Shown: piece after piece, positions 34,566 to 43,503 of the stretch
Layout of the letters: each line of letters begins with the position of its first letter
How positions within the stretch are numbered: position 1 is the stretch's first letter
Assembly: GCA_023457495.1 (NCBI GenBank)
Contig: JAEWLQ010000087.1
Location: 50,069-114,068, forward strand
Length of the DNA stretch: 64,000 nt
Origin: Pseudomonadota bacterium
GTDB taxonomy: Bacteria; Pseudomonadota; Gammaproteobacteria; Steroidobacterales; Steroidobacteraceae
Direction of reading: 5' to 3'
Notes under the pieces: model-generated
Database searches by the model: none
The model's input: only the letters and a program-made list of their open reading frames with translations
Told to the model about the DNA's origin: nothing
Program-made: the position numbers and the translations under genes

Positions 34566-35585
34566 TCACTTCATCGTCGCGAGATTACGCCACAGGTTCT
34601 CGAGACTCTCCGTGCCACCGAACAACGTGGTGAAGTGCGTCGAGTCGATGAGCAGGATATCGCCCGCGCGTCGTCCCGCCGGCGGCATCCACAACAGCAC
34701 GTTGATTTCCGTGTTGCCGGCCGCCGTGAAGGGATGCGGGCGATCGAGGTCGATGGGTTGGCGCGCAAGCACCCGGATCGCGTTCGGGTCATTCGTCGTC
34801 AACTCGTAGTGAGGCAGGTGCGGATGCAGGTTGAAGGTCGTGACGTCCTTGAGCAGCCCGGGTTGGTCGAGGTCGCGGAAGGCGGTGACCGGCGCGATTT
34901 CCTTCGTTCCCTTGATCACGGCCGGGCGCAGGCCCCAGGTGTTGTGCACTGGAACCTCGAGGGCTTTCATGAGCGAGCGTGTGTACTGGCCGAATCGCTG
35001 CTGCCGCGGAACGAGCCGGTCGCCGTGATGCCGGTATTCGATCTGGCGCTGAGCGAGATCGTCCGTGAAACCGACGTCGTGGTGCGGGGCGAGCAGCAGG
35101 CAGGTCCCGTCGCGCTCGAGCCAGCGGCGGATCGCCTCGATCTCACCGGTGGACGCTGACTGATCCGACGGCAGGTGGTCGAGACCGAATACCAGCAACG
35201 TATCCGTGTCCGCGAGGATGCGCTCGTCGATGGGCAGAGGATAGCCGGCCTGGTCGACCCGCTGGAATACCGCGACGGGATGCCCCGTCGCCTCCCCGGC
35301 AAGTTGCTGGAAACTGAGCGCCGAGCGATGGAACAGTTCGAGCGTTCCGGCGATGCCCTGCAGGAATCGCGCATCGGAGTATTCCGGGGTTTCGTAACCC
35401 GGCCAGGCGACCGTGCGGACTTCCGTGATAGTCGAAAAGCGGTTCTCGATGCAAGTCGTGGGACGCTGTGACTCCCACGGATAACTCCACGTCCAGTAGA
35501 TGCTGAGGCGGCGCCTGCCCGGCGTGTACTTGCGCGGCACGTGAGTCTGGTTGTACGTCCGCGCGGCGGTTGTCGAGTCGTTCAT
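34566..35585 (-). CDS. Conserved-looking hypothetical protein, GATase1-like features
   Basis: A 339-residue cytoplasmic protein I do not recognise with certainty. The centre has the pattern of a class-I glutamine-amidotransferase-like or ThuA-like Rossmann fold: DTLLVFGLDHLP, then EIEAIRRWLERDGTCLLLAPHHDVG, where a helix, a Gly turn and a hydrophobic strand follow each other. The C-terminal LLIDSTHFTTLFGG could be the last strand. No catalytic Cys is evident. It is the last gene of the operon that includes the porin-like protein, the DyP-like peroxidase and the ferredoxin-like protein, with a 13-base gap to the porin gene. The function is unknown. Confidence 0.65.
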   Translation of the reverse strand: MNDSTTAARTYNQTHVPRKYTPGRRRLSIYWTWSYPWESQRPTTCIENRFSTITEVRTVAWPGYETPEYSDARFLQGIAGTLELFHRSALSFQQLAGEATGHPVAVFQRVDQAGYPLPIDERILADTDTLLVFGLDHLPSDQSASTGEIEAIRRWLERDGTCLLLAPHHDVGFTDDLAQRQIEYRHHGDRLVPRQQRFGQYTRSLMKALEVPVHNTWGLRPAVIKGTKEIAPVTAFRDLDQPGLLKDVTTFNLHPHLPHYELTTNDPNAIRVLARQPIDLDRPHPFTAAGNTEINVLLWMPPAGRRAGDILLIDSTHFTTLFGGTESLENLWRNLATMK

Positions 35586-35598
35586 GCTGGCGTTCCCC

Positions 35599-36498
35599 TC
35601 AGAAATTCACGGCCGCCGAGATCTGCACGGAGTAGCCCTCGAAGGTCGAGCGGCTCGAGAATTCCTCGAAGTACTTGAAACCGAGAGTCACCTCGCGCGC
35701 GGGAAGCAGGACATTGGCGGCGATGCCGAGCGCATCAACCTTGTAGCGCGCCGTGGCCTGTTCAGGCGTGATGCCGGGACCTCGCTTGTTCGAGGTCTGC
35801 TTCTGCTGATACCCGGCCAGGCCGAGCTGCAGTCGCGAGTCTTCGCCGAGCGGCAAGACGTGGGTCAGCGAGTAGTCCAGATTGAACGTGTCGCCCGGGC
35901 GGATGCCGGTGCCTTCCTGGGTGCCATGCCATTCGTACATTCCGAAGAGCGACAGCGCGGTTCGCTTGTCGGATGACAGGTAGATAGTGTTGCCGGCGGC
36001 GATCGTGTGGGTCCAGTAGCCCGAACCGACATTGTCGTTCGCGGCCGCGTCGAAGCGGCCGGTGGGCGCGAGGAAGCCGTACGCGGCCTTCACATCCAGT
36101 CGTTCGAGCTGCCAGCCCAGGATCATCGGCTGGTAGTAAGAGTCCGCGAACCCGCCGCCGCCGCTGATCGCGCCCACCGTCTCCGAAGACAGCGAGTTGC
36201 TGGCGAGCGGAAGGCTGGCGGCGGCCGAATAACGCGCGCCGCCGAGAACGGGAGTCGCGCTGGCCCACACCAGGGTATTCATGTCGATCAGCACGGAATT
36301 GTGACCGCGGGTGACGACTTCTCCATTCGCCCCCGTGAGTCGGTCGCGTCCGAAGAGCAGAAACAGGTTCGAATAGCCGAAACCCGGAGCGGCCGTGACG
36401 CCGGCATTGGTCGCGTTCATCCCGGCGGGATAGACGCCGCGAACCTGCGCGTGAGCGAGTCCACACATCGCCATCAGCCCGATGAGTACACGGATCAT
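35599..36498 (-). CDS. Outer-membrane porin-like protein (Phenol_MetA_deg-type)
   Basis: A 299-residue protein with a clear Sec signal (IRVLIGLMAMCGLAHAQ) and an alternating-strand pattern ending in aromatic NF, a classic outer-membrane barrel end. The pattern GVYPAGMNATNAGVTAAPGFGYSNLFLLF and the late DALGIAANVLLPAREVTLGFKYFEEF fit the 'transporter' family PF13557, found near aromatic-degradation genes. Such barrels may pass hydrophobic compounds. It overlaps the DyP-like peroxidase gene by 4 bases, so both should be produced together. The link to aromatic substrates is inferred from the neighbours. Confidence 0.8.
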   Translation of the reverse strand: MIRVLIGLMAMCGLAHAQVRGVYPAGMNATNAGVTAAPGFGYSNLFLLFGRDRLTGANGEVVTRGHNSVLIDMNTLVWASATPVLGGARYSAAASLPLASNSLSSETVGAISGGGGFADSYYQPMILGWQLERLDVKAAYGFLAPTGRFDAAANDNVGSGYWTHTIAAGNTIYLSSDKRTALSLFGMYEWHGTQEGTGIRPGDTFNLDYSLTHVLPLGEDSRLQLGLAGYQQKQTSNKRGPGITPEQATARYKVDALGIAANVLLPAREVTLGFKYFEEFSSRSTFEGYSVQISAAVNF

Positions 36499-37814
36499 TG
36501 CAGCGCCGCGAGGTGACGCAGCGCCTTCAGCCCGGGCAGAAAGAAATACGCGCCGCCCCGCACGGTGGTGAATGCCGGCAGCCCGGTTATCCGCCGCCGG
36601 ATCGGACGCTTCGGAATCTTGAATTCGAGCGTGCCGTCGTGATTGCCGCCGAAGGGATCGCGCTCGTTTTCGAGCTCGTGGAAGTTCTTGTCGTTGACCC
36701 AGACGTTCTGCGCGAACTCGTACTGGCGGACCAGACTCGCGCAGATGATGAACGCGGCGATGCCGCGTTCGACGCCATCGTCATCGGCGCCCTCGGGCAG
36801 ATGCGGTCCATACGTCGCGCCGCGCCGGATCATGCGGTGACGATTCATGTTCGACGCGGTGTCGCGCGGGTTCATGCGGCGCATGTGCGAGCCGAGCGGC
36901 ACGGCATAGCCGAACTTGTCTTCCTTCGCGTAGTTGAAGTCATTGTTGCGCTGATTGTCCGCGCCGAGCACCGGATCGTCCTTCTCGGGCGCGAGCACCA
37001 GTGGCGCGCCGCTGCGCCAGCGGCCCATGAGCTTGGCGGCGACGAGTTCCTGGCCCTCACGCGTTTCTCCACCCTGTTCGCGCAGGAACTCGCGAAACTC
37101 GCCGACGTGTTCTTCGAGTCGCCGATACGCCATGTAGCTGCCGTTGCGCGTCAGGATCTCCGGCTGGGGCAGGGGTGGCGTGAGGCCACCTTCGTCCGGA
37201 TAGCCGAGGATGAACTCGCCGGGTTTGAGAGGCGCGCCGGAGCCCGGCGTCGGTACGTCGTCGCTGCCCTCCATCACGGGTTGCGAGAGCCGGTCGCGAT
37301 AGCCGAAATGATCGTGCGCGTATTCGAAGGGCGGCGTGGCGTCGAGATCCAGCGTCGAGAGGACCTCCACGCCCGCGCATTGCGCCAGCAACTTCGCCTG
37401 TTCGGAAGCGCAGCGCTGGCGCTCATCGACGTTGCGCGCGAACAGCATGACGATGGCGTGCAGATCCGGGCTCGCGAGCCCGCCCACCCAGTGCTCCGGC
37501 GCATTCAGCCCGGTGTCGCCGAGCATCGTCGCGCGCTCGACCATGCCCTGCCGGAACTCCTCGGGAAAGGTCGCAAGTGATGCCTCGTCCACGCCGAGCG
37601 CTCGCAGTCCGTTCCAGGTGAACGCGACCGTCACCCAGCGCTGCTCATTTTCGACGGTCGACCGGGCGTCCGCCGCGGATTGCACTTTGCCGAGAATGGC
37701 CGACAGCCAGTTCCGCGCGCCGCGCGGATCGCGGAACGACAGGAATTCGTAACGGCCCGTGATCGCCGGGGCCCGAGTCAGGAGAATGTGCTGTATGTCG
37801 TCGAACTCGAGCAC
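36495..37814 (-). CDS. DyP-type peroxidase-like protein with altered GxxDG motif
   Basis: A 439-residue protein resembling the long (class C/D) dye-decolourising peroxidases. Heme-pocket landmarks are in order: HFGYRDRLSQP at 170-180, where DyPs have GxxDG followed by SQP; GSHMRRMNPRD at 308-318; and NRHRMIRRG at 324-332, with His 326 the probable proximal ligand. The Gly after the catalytic Asp 174 is replaced by Arg 175, which is unusual. No signal peptide or Tat motif is seen, so it is cytoplasmic unless exported with a partner. It lies in a four-gene operon with an outer-membrane barrel downstream and a small ferredoxin-like protein upstream. Confidence 0.8.
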   Translation of the reverse strand: MLEFDDIQHILLTRAPAITGRYEFLSFRDPRGARNWLSAILGKVQSAADARSTVENEQRWVTVAFTWNGLRALGVDEASLATFPEEFRQGMVERATMLGDTGLNAPEHWVGGLASPDLHAIVMLFARNVDERQRCASEQAKLLAQCAGVEVLSTLDLDATPPFEYAHDHFGYRDRLSQPVMEGSDDVPTPGSGAPLKPGEFILGYPDEGGLTPPLPQPEILTRNGSYMAYRRLEEHVGEFREFLREQGGETREGQELVAAKLMGRWRSGAPLVLAPEKDDPVLGADNQRNNDFNYAKEDKFGYAVPLGSHMRRMNPRDTASNMNRHRMIRRGATYGPHLPEGADDDGVERGIAAFIICASLVRQYEFAQNVWVNDKNFHELENERDPFGGNHDGTLEFKIPKRPIRRRITGLPAFTTVRGGAYFFLPGLKALRHLAALQ

Positions 37815-37832
37815 GGTGCACCGCGCGGGGAA

Positions 37833-38402
37833 TCACTGCATGTGATCGAGCATGCGCGAGAAGTCTTCCTTGATCTGCAGCGCCTTCTTCACTTCATCCG
37901 CGCTCACGTAGGGATACTCGCCGTACTCGAGAAAGCTCGGACACTGGTGATCGCGGAAGAACTGGATCACCGCGGACACATTCGTGCGCCAGTCCTCCGG
38001 CCAGCCTTCGAGATTGGTGAACACGGTGGTGATGCCGGTGGAGTTGAACAGCGCGACCGCGTCTTCGATGTACTTGTCGAAGTCGGTGTCGAAAATTCCC
38101 TGGTACTGGAAGTGCAGCCCCGAGCCGACGTCGAACAGCACCCAGCGCAGGTAGTGCAGACGGAGCGGCTTCAGCACGTCGGGCGAGCCCTTCACCGCCT
38201 CTTCGATGGTCTTGCCATAGTCGCGAATCGCCTGCTCGCGTCCCGGCTTGACCTTCGCGACCACCGAGAAGCCATAACAGGCAGGGGTCTTGGGAAAAAC
38301 CGGACCGTAGCGGCCTTGCTCGATCTTGTCCTCGAAAACGCCGCCTTTCGGCAGTGAAAGCGCGGCGGGTTTCGACCAATCCTCATGTGTACCGTTTGCC
38401 AT
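37833..38402 (-). CDS. Hypothetical protein, ferredoxin-like alpha/beta features
   Basis: A 189-residue protein with no certain family. The pattern ACYGFSVVAKVKPGREQAIRDYGKTIEEAV followed by LHYLRWVLFDVGSGLHFQYQGIFDTDFDKYIEDAVALF is that of a dimeric alpha/beta barrel or ferredoxin-like fold, the same fold type from which DyP peroxidases are built. It carries an odd count of aromatic residues and only two Cys. It is the first gene of the DyP-like operon, 18 bases upstream of the peroxidase gene. Whether it binds heme, or stabilises the peroxidase, cannot be told. Confidence 0.65.
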   Translation of the reverse strand: MANGTHEDWSKPAALSLPKGGVFEDKIEQGRYGPVFPKTPACYGFSVVAKVKPGREQAIRDYGKTIEEAVKGSPDVLKPLRLHYLRWVLFDVGSGLHFQYQGIFDTDFDKYIEDAVALFNSTGITTVFTNLEGWPEDWRTNVSAVIQFFRDHQCPSFLEYGEYPYVSADEVKKALQIKEDFSRMLDHMQ

Positions 38403-38490
38403 GTGAGTCTCCTGCGCGGCGCTTCAGCTTCGCGAAATCACATTACTCGCGGCGGCTTCGAGTGCCACTGCCTCAAAGGGCAGGGGCGGA

Positions 38491-39081
38491 TCACCCCTGC
38501 TTGCGATTCAGCGCTTCGATCAGGTCCTTCGAGCCCGCGCCCCAGCGCGCGACCACGAGCGCGGCCTGGGAGAAGGGTATGTCGATCTTGTGCACGCGTT
38601 CGGGCGTCAGGATGTAGACCGTTCCGGCCAGCGGCGTGGGCACCGAGGGCACGAACACCGTGAAACGCCCGTCCGCGAGCTCCTCGATGATGAAGGCGGG
38701 CACGAGGGCTTCCTCGATCTCGGCCAGCACGGGTTTCCAGGATTTCTCGTCCTTGCTGCCGGTGAATTGCCGCGTGAGCCCCCGGAATAGCGAATAGCCG
38801 GGAATGCGCGACAGCAACTTGTCCTGAAATCGGTCGCTGAGCCTTCGCCCCGTCGAGGTCTGCAAGGCGACGCCGATGAGGAAGGCGAGCAGCAGCAGGA
38901 TCAGGATCGCGAGCGCGTATTCGCCGTACACCAGGTCGGGCAGCAGCGACTCCACGGGCTCGAGCGCCTGTTTGAGCGACTGCAGGACCTTGAGCAGCAG
39001 CAGGCCGGTCAGATAGAGCGGGACGACGACGAGCAGTCCGCTGATGATCGCGTCGGAGACGAACGCGCGAAGGGATCTCAC
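38491..39081 (-). CDS. DUF502 family membrane protein
   Basis: A 196-residue protein with two transmembrane helices (DAIISGLLVVVPLYLTGLLLLKVL and EYALAILILLLLAFLIGVAL) and a soluble domain with IPGYSLFRGLTRQF, PAFIIEELADGRFTVFVPSVPTPLAGTV, and PERVHKIDIPFSQA. These are the landmarks of the DUF502 family, found widely in proteobacteria and plants (COV1-like). No molecular function is known. It ends before a 9-base gap after NhaC and may share its transcript. Confidence 0.9.
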   Translation of the reverse strand: MRSLRAFVSDAIISGLLVVVPLYLTGLLLLKVLQSLKQALEPVESLLPDLVYGEYALAILILLLLAFLIGVALQTSTGRRLSDRFQDKLLSRIPGYSLFRGLTRQFTGSKDEKSWKPVLAEIEEALVPAFIIEELADGRFTVFVPSVPTPLAGTVYILTPERVHKIDIPFSQAALVVARWGAGSKDLIEALNRKQG

Positions 39082-39090
39082 CGCGCCGGT

Positions 39091-40581
39091 TTACGCGGCG
39101 GGCTCGCGGCTTTCCATCGGGCTTTGGTCCATGCGCACGATCTTGAACCCGGTGATGCCCCACAGGATCGAGAAGAGGGGGCTCACGTAGTTGAAGATCG
39201 CGAACGGCAGGTACGCGAGCGTCGGCACGCCGAGCACCGCCGCCATGTAGGCGCCGCAGGAATTCCAGGGCACGAGCGGTGAGGTCACGGTTCCGCCGTC
39301 CGCGCAGGCGCGCGACAGGTTCTGCGGCGCGAGGCCGCGCCTGCGGAACTCCGCGCGGTACATGCGCGACGGCAGCACCAGCGCGATGTACTGGTCTCCC
39401 GCGATGATGTTCAGCGAGAAGGCGGTCGCGATCAGTGAGGCCACGAGTCGGCCGGTGCTCTTCGCGCGCGCCATGATGGGGTCCATGAGTTTCTGAAGTA
39501 GTTTGAACTCGTCGAGCAGCGTGCCGAAGGTGACCGCGCCGATGATGATCCACAACGTCTTCAGCATGCTGTCCATGCCGCCGCGCGACAGCAGCTGGTC
39601 CAGCACCGGGATGCCTGAGTTCGCCTGGAATCCGCTGCCGAGCGCGAGCCAGATGGCCTTGATGTACGCCGCAGGCGGCCTGACCGTTTCGTCGTTGATG
39701 AACCGCTCGACGGCTTCGGGCTGCAGCAGCGGCGCCAGGAACCCGGCGGCGAGCGCCGAGATCATGATCGCGAGCGAGGCCGGCACCTTGCGCAGCGACA
39801 TCACGATGAGCAGGACCAGCGGAATGAGTGTCCACACGGAAATTCGGAAGAGCTGGTCGAGTTTCAGGAGCTCGCTGTCGGTGTCGACCGTGCCCGCGGG
39901 TACTTCCGTGAAGAGGCCCATCACCGAGAAGACCACGAGCGCGACCATGAACGAAGGAACCGAGGTCCATGCCTGGGCTTTCAGGTGTGTATAGAGATCC
40001 ACCTCGGCGAGCTGCGACGTGAGCACGGTCGTCTCTGAGAGCGGCGAGAGTTTGTCGCCGACGTAGGCGCCCGAGATCACCGCGCCGGCCGTGACGGCGG
40101 GCGATACGCCGACGAGGCTCGCGAGCCCGACCAGTCCGACGCCGATGGTCCCGGCGGTGGTCCACGAGCTGCCGATCGACAGCGCGATCACGGCGCAGAC
40201 GACCAGCGATGCGGCGTAGAAGTAGCTCGGCTCGAGCAGCTTGATCCCGTAGAAGGCCAGTGTCGGGATCGTGCCCGACATGTTCCACGTGCCGATCAGT
40301 GCGCCGACCGCGAGCAGGATGAACACCGGCGTCACGATGGACTCGAACGCCAACCTGCCGGTGCGCGTGACGTCCTCCCATCGGTGGCCGTTCTTGAGCG
40401 CGACCAGCGCCACGATCATCGTGCAGATGATCAACGCGACCGGGATCGGGCCGTCCACCGCGTCGAGCCCGAACAGGTAGACCGCGCCCGAGATCAGCAG
40501 GATCAGCGTGACCAGCGGAATCAGCGCGTCGAGATAGCTAGGTTCCCTGATCCTGCGTACCGGGTCCGGTGATTCCGCCAT
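39091..40581 (-). CDS. nhaC: NhaC-family Na+/H+ antiporter
   Basis: A 496-residue membrane protein with about 11 hydrophobic helices. Family features include GLGLVG-like repeats of small residues, SIGSSWTTAGTIGVGLVG, SGAYVGDKLSPLSETTVLTSQ, and AFSLNIIAGDQYIALVLPSRMY, which form the ion-binding core of NhaC/ArsB superfamily transporters. These exchange Na+ for H+, or in some branches malate/lactate. The ATG at 40581 has a well-placed AAGGAG site (reverse of 40590-40596). The frame is open further upstream but overlaps the divergent arcD region. Confidence 0.9.
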   Translation of the reverse strand: MAESPDPVRRIREPSYLDALIPLVTLILLISGAVYLFGLDAVDGPIPVALIICTMIVALVALKNGHRWEDVTRTGRLAFESIVTPVFILLAVGALIGTWNMSGTIPTLAFYGIKLLEPSYFYAASLVVCAVIALSIGSSWTTAGTIGVGLVGLASLVGVSPAVTAGAVISGAYVGDKLSPLSETTVLTSQLAEVDLYTHLKAQAWTSVPSFMVALVVFSVMGLFTEVPAGTVDTDSELLKLDQLFRISVWTLIPLVLLIVMSLRKVPASLAIMISALAAGFLAPLLQPEAVERFINDETVRPPAAYIKAIWLALGSGFQANSGIPVLDQLLSRGGMDSMLKTLWIIIGAVTFGTLLDEFKLLQKLMDPIMARAKSTGRLVASLIATAFSLNIIAGDQYIALVLPSRMYRAEFRRRGLAPQNLSRACADGGTVTSPLVPWNSCGAYMAAVLGVPTLAYLPFAIFNYVSPLFSILWGITGFKIVRMDQSPMESREPAA

Positions 40582-40751
40582 GGGCTTGGCTCCTTGTTTG
40601 AACACGGGACTGTAGATCGCCGTATGGGGCGCACGACGGTCAATGGGACGAAGAACCAATGGGCATGGTTTCCCGTGGCAAACACAGTGGCGCGGCCGCT
40701 TTCGGAAACTTCGCGCCGAAACGCATCTCGATCACCCGGTGCGAGGTCACG

Positions 40752-42182
40752 TTGAGCGCGGAATCCACACAGAAACTTTCCCGGCTCGCATTGACCGGCA
40801 TGGTCGTCGGCTCGATGGTCGGCGCGGGAATATTCTCGCTGCCGCGCACCTTCGGCCAGGCCACCGGTCCCTTCGGCGCCATCATCGCGTGGCTCATCGC
40901 CGGCGGCGGCATGTACATGCTGGCGCGCGTGTTCCAGTTGTTAGCCGAGCGCAAGCCGGACCTGGACGCCGGCGTGTACGCGTACGCGAAAGCGGGCTTC
41001 GGCGATTATCCCGGCTTCCTGTCGGCGTTCGGCTACTGGATAGGCAGCTGCATCGGCAACGTGTCGTACTGGGTGCTGATCAAGTCGACGCTCGGCGCTT
41101 TTTTTCCCGTCTTCGGCGATGGCAACACCGTGGTCGCGATCGCGGTCGCGTCCGTGGGCATCTGGCTGTTCCACTTCATGATCCTGCGTGGCATCAAGCA
41201 GGCGGCGGCGCTCAACACCGTCGTCACGATCGCCAAGATCGTGCCCATCCTCATCTTCATCCTGTTGCTGATCTTCAGCTTCAGGGCGGGCCTGTTCCGC
41301 GAGAATTTCTGGGGCGGCGCGGAACTGGCGGGAAAGAGCCTGTTCGACCAGGTGCGCGACACGATGCTGGTGACGGTGTTCGTGTTCATCGGCATCGAAG
41401 GCGCGAGCGTCTATTCGCGTTATGCGAAGAAGCGCGCGGATGTCGGTGCGGCGACCATTCTCGGGTTCCTCGGCGTCACCGCGTTGCTGGTGCTGGTGAC
41501 GCTGCTGCCTTATGCCGTGCTCTCCGGCCCGACCATCGCCGGCATGCGGCAGCCGTCGATGGCGGGTGTCCTCGAGGCCGTGGTGGGCCCCTGGGGCGGG
41601 GTGTTCGTCAGCATCGGACTGCTGATCTCCGTGCTGGGCGCGTACCTGGCATGGTCGCTCATCTGCGCGGAAGTGCTGTTCTCCGCCGCGAGAACGCGCG
41701 ACATGCCGAAGCTCTTCGCCACCGAAAACCGCAACGCGGTGCCGGCCGCGGCCCTGTGGCTGACGAACATCATCGTGCAGCTCATCGTCATCAGCACCTA
41801 CTGGTCGCAGGATGCGTTCGCGCTGATGCTGAATCTCACCAGCGCCATGTCGCTGATTCCCTATCTACTCGTCGCGCTGTACGGATTGCAGCTCGCGCGG
41901 CGCGGCGAGACCTACGACACCGCGCCCGAGCAGCGCACGCGTGACCTGGCGTTCACGTTCATCGCGTCCGCCTACACCACGTTCATGATCTTCGCCGGCG
42001 GCATGAAGTTCGTGCTGCTGTCCTGCCTGCTGTACGCGCCCGGCACGTTGCTCTACTTCTGGGCGCGGCGCGAGCAGAACCTGAAAGTCTTCCGGCCGGT
42101 AGAGCTCGTGGTGTTTCTGCTCATCGCGGCCGGATTCGCGGGCGCCATCTACGGCTTCGCGAGCGGCAGCCTCGTCATCTGA
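40752..42182 (+). CDS. arcD: Basic amino acid antiporter, arginine/ornithine type
   Basis: A 476-residue APC-superfamily transporter with 12-13 helices, matching ArcD/YdgI-like arginine:ornithine antiporters: LTGMVVGSMVGAGIFSLPRTFGQATG, GVYAYAKAGFGDYPGFLSAFGYWIG, and FIGIEGASVYSRYAKKR. The TTG at 40752, preceded by GAGGT, would give an N-terminus like that of relatives; an ATG at 40659 would add 31 residues without hydrophobic or conserved character. It lies 15 bases upstream of the arginine deiminase gene, with which it surely works: import arginine, export ornithine or citrulline. Confidence 0.9.
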   Translation: MSAESTQKLSRLALTGMVVGSMVGAGIFSLPRTFGQATGPFGAIIAWLIAGGGMYMLARVFQLLAERKPDLDAGVYAYAKAGFGDYPGFLSAFGYWIGSCIGNVSYWVLIKSTLGAFFPVFGDGNTVVAIAVASVGIWLFHFMILRGIKQAAALNTVVTIAKIVPILIFILLLIFSFRAGLFRENFWGGAELAGKSLFDQVRDTMLVTVFVFIGIEGASVYSRYAKKRADVGAATILGFLGVTALLVLVTLLPYAVLSGPTIAGMRQPSMAGVLEAVVGPWGGVFVSIGLLISVLGAYLAWSLICAEVLFSAARTRDMPKLFATENRNAVPAAALWLTNIIVQLIVISTYWSQDAFALMLNLTSAMSLIPYLLVALYGLQLARRGETYDTAPEQRTRDLAFTFIASAYTTFMIFAGGMKFVLLSCLLYAPGTLLYFWARREQNLKVFRPVELVVFLLIAAGFAGAIYGFASGSLVI

Positions 42183-42197
42183 TTCCTGGAGGTCATC

Positions 42198-43445
42198 ATG
42201 GCTAACACGGCCGGCGCGTCATTCGGCGTCCACTCCGAGGTGGGACAGCTGCGCAAGGTCATGGTCTGCGCGCCGGGGCGCGCGCACCAGCGGCTCACGC
42301 CCACGAATTGCGACGCATTGTTGTTCGACGACGTGATGTGGGTGGAGACCGCCAAACGGGACCACTTCGATTTCATCCAGAAGATGCGCGATCGCGGCAT
42401 CGACGTGGTCGAGATGCACAACCTGCTCGCGGACACCGTCGCGATTCCCGAGGCGCGCAAATGGGTCCTCGACCATCAGATCACGCCCAACGAAGTGGGC
42501 GGGGGACTGGTGCAGGAGGTGCGCGATTTCCTCGACAAGATGCAGCCGCGCGAGCTGGCCGAGACGCTCATCGGGGGACTCTCGACGCAGGAGTTTCCCG
42601 GCGCCAGCGGCACCATGTCCCTGGTGCGCGATTCTCTCGGCATCACCGAGTACCTGCTGCCGCCGCTGCCCAACACGCTGTACACGCGTGACACTACATG
42701 CTGGATCTACGGTGGAGTCACGCTGAACCCGCTGTATTGGCCCGCGCGCCACGAGGAGACCATCCTCACCACGTCCATCTACAAGTTCCACCCCGACTTC
42801 GCCGGCAAGGTCAATGTCTGGTGGGGCGATCCGACGCAGCAATGGGGCATGTCGACGGTCGAGGGCGGCGACGTCATGCCGATCGGCAAGGGCACGTTGC
42901 TCATCGGCATGAGCGAACGCACGTCGCGCCAGGGCATCACCCAGCTCGCGCTGAAACTGTTCGAGAAGAAGGCGATCACCCAGGTCATCGTGGCCGCCAT
43001 GCCCAAGCTGCGCGCCGCGATGCATCTGGACACCGTGTTCACCTTCGCGGACCGCGACTGCGTGCTGTTGCATCCCGACATCGTCAACCAGATTCACCCG
43101 TTCACGTTGCGGCCGGCCGACGGGCCGCGTGGATACGAAGTAACCGAGGAGAAGAAGCCGCTGGTCGACGTGATCGCCGCCGCGCTCGGGCTCAAGAAGC
43201 TGCGGGTGGTGGAGACCGGCGGAAACGCCTACATGCGGGAACGCACGCAGTGGGACAGCGGCACGAACCTGGTATGCGCCTCGCCCGGCGTCGTCTATGC
43301 CTATGACCGCAATACGTTCACGAATTCGCTGGTGCGCAAGGAAGGCATCGAAGTCGTGACGATTTCCGGATCGGAGCTGGGCCGCGGGCGCGGAGGCGGG
43401 CATTGCATGACCTGTCCCCTGATACGCGATCCGGTGGACTACTGA
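42198..43445 (+). CDS. arcA: Arginine deiminase
   Basis: ArcA converts arginine to citrulline and ammonia. The 415-residue protein starts like the family (FGVHSEVGQLRKVMVCAPG) and keeps the catalytic residues: Asp in TRDTTCWIYGG, the Glu-His region of HLDTVFTF, and the nucleophile Cys in GRGRGGGHCMTCPLIRD at the C-terminus. An AGGAGGT-like signal (GGAGGTCATC) precedes the ATG. The usual partners arcB and arcC are not in the window. This suggests use in acid resistance or nitrogen supply unless arcB/arcC are elsewhere in the genome. Confidence 0.95.
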   Translation: MANTAGASFGVHSEVGQLRKVMVCAPGRAHQRLTPTNCDALLFDDVMWVETAKRDHFDFIQKMRDRGIDVVEMHNLLADTVAIPEARKWVLDHQITPNEVGGGLVQEVRDFLDKMQPRELAETLIGGLSTQEFPGASGTMSLVRDSLGITEYLLPPLPNTLYTRDTTCWIYGGVTLNPLYWPARHEETILTTSIYKFHPDFAGKVNVWWGDPTQQWGMSTVEGGDVMPIGKGTLLIGMSERTSRQGITQLALKLFEKKAITQVIVAAMPKLRAAMHLDTVFTFADRDCVLLHPDIVNQIHPFTLRPADGPRGYEVTEEKKPLVDVIAAALGLKKLRVVETGGNAYMRERTQWDSGTNLVCASPGVVYAYDRNTFTNSLVRKEGIEVVTISGSELGRGRGGGHCMTCPLIRDPVDY

Positions 43446-43503
43446 CAGCGCGGGTGCGCCCCGGCGTCCAGAATCGGCGCAAGTTGACACAGGAGGCTCA
43501 CCG

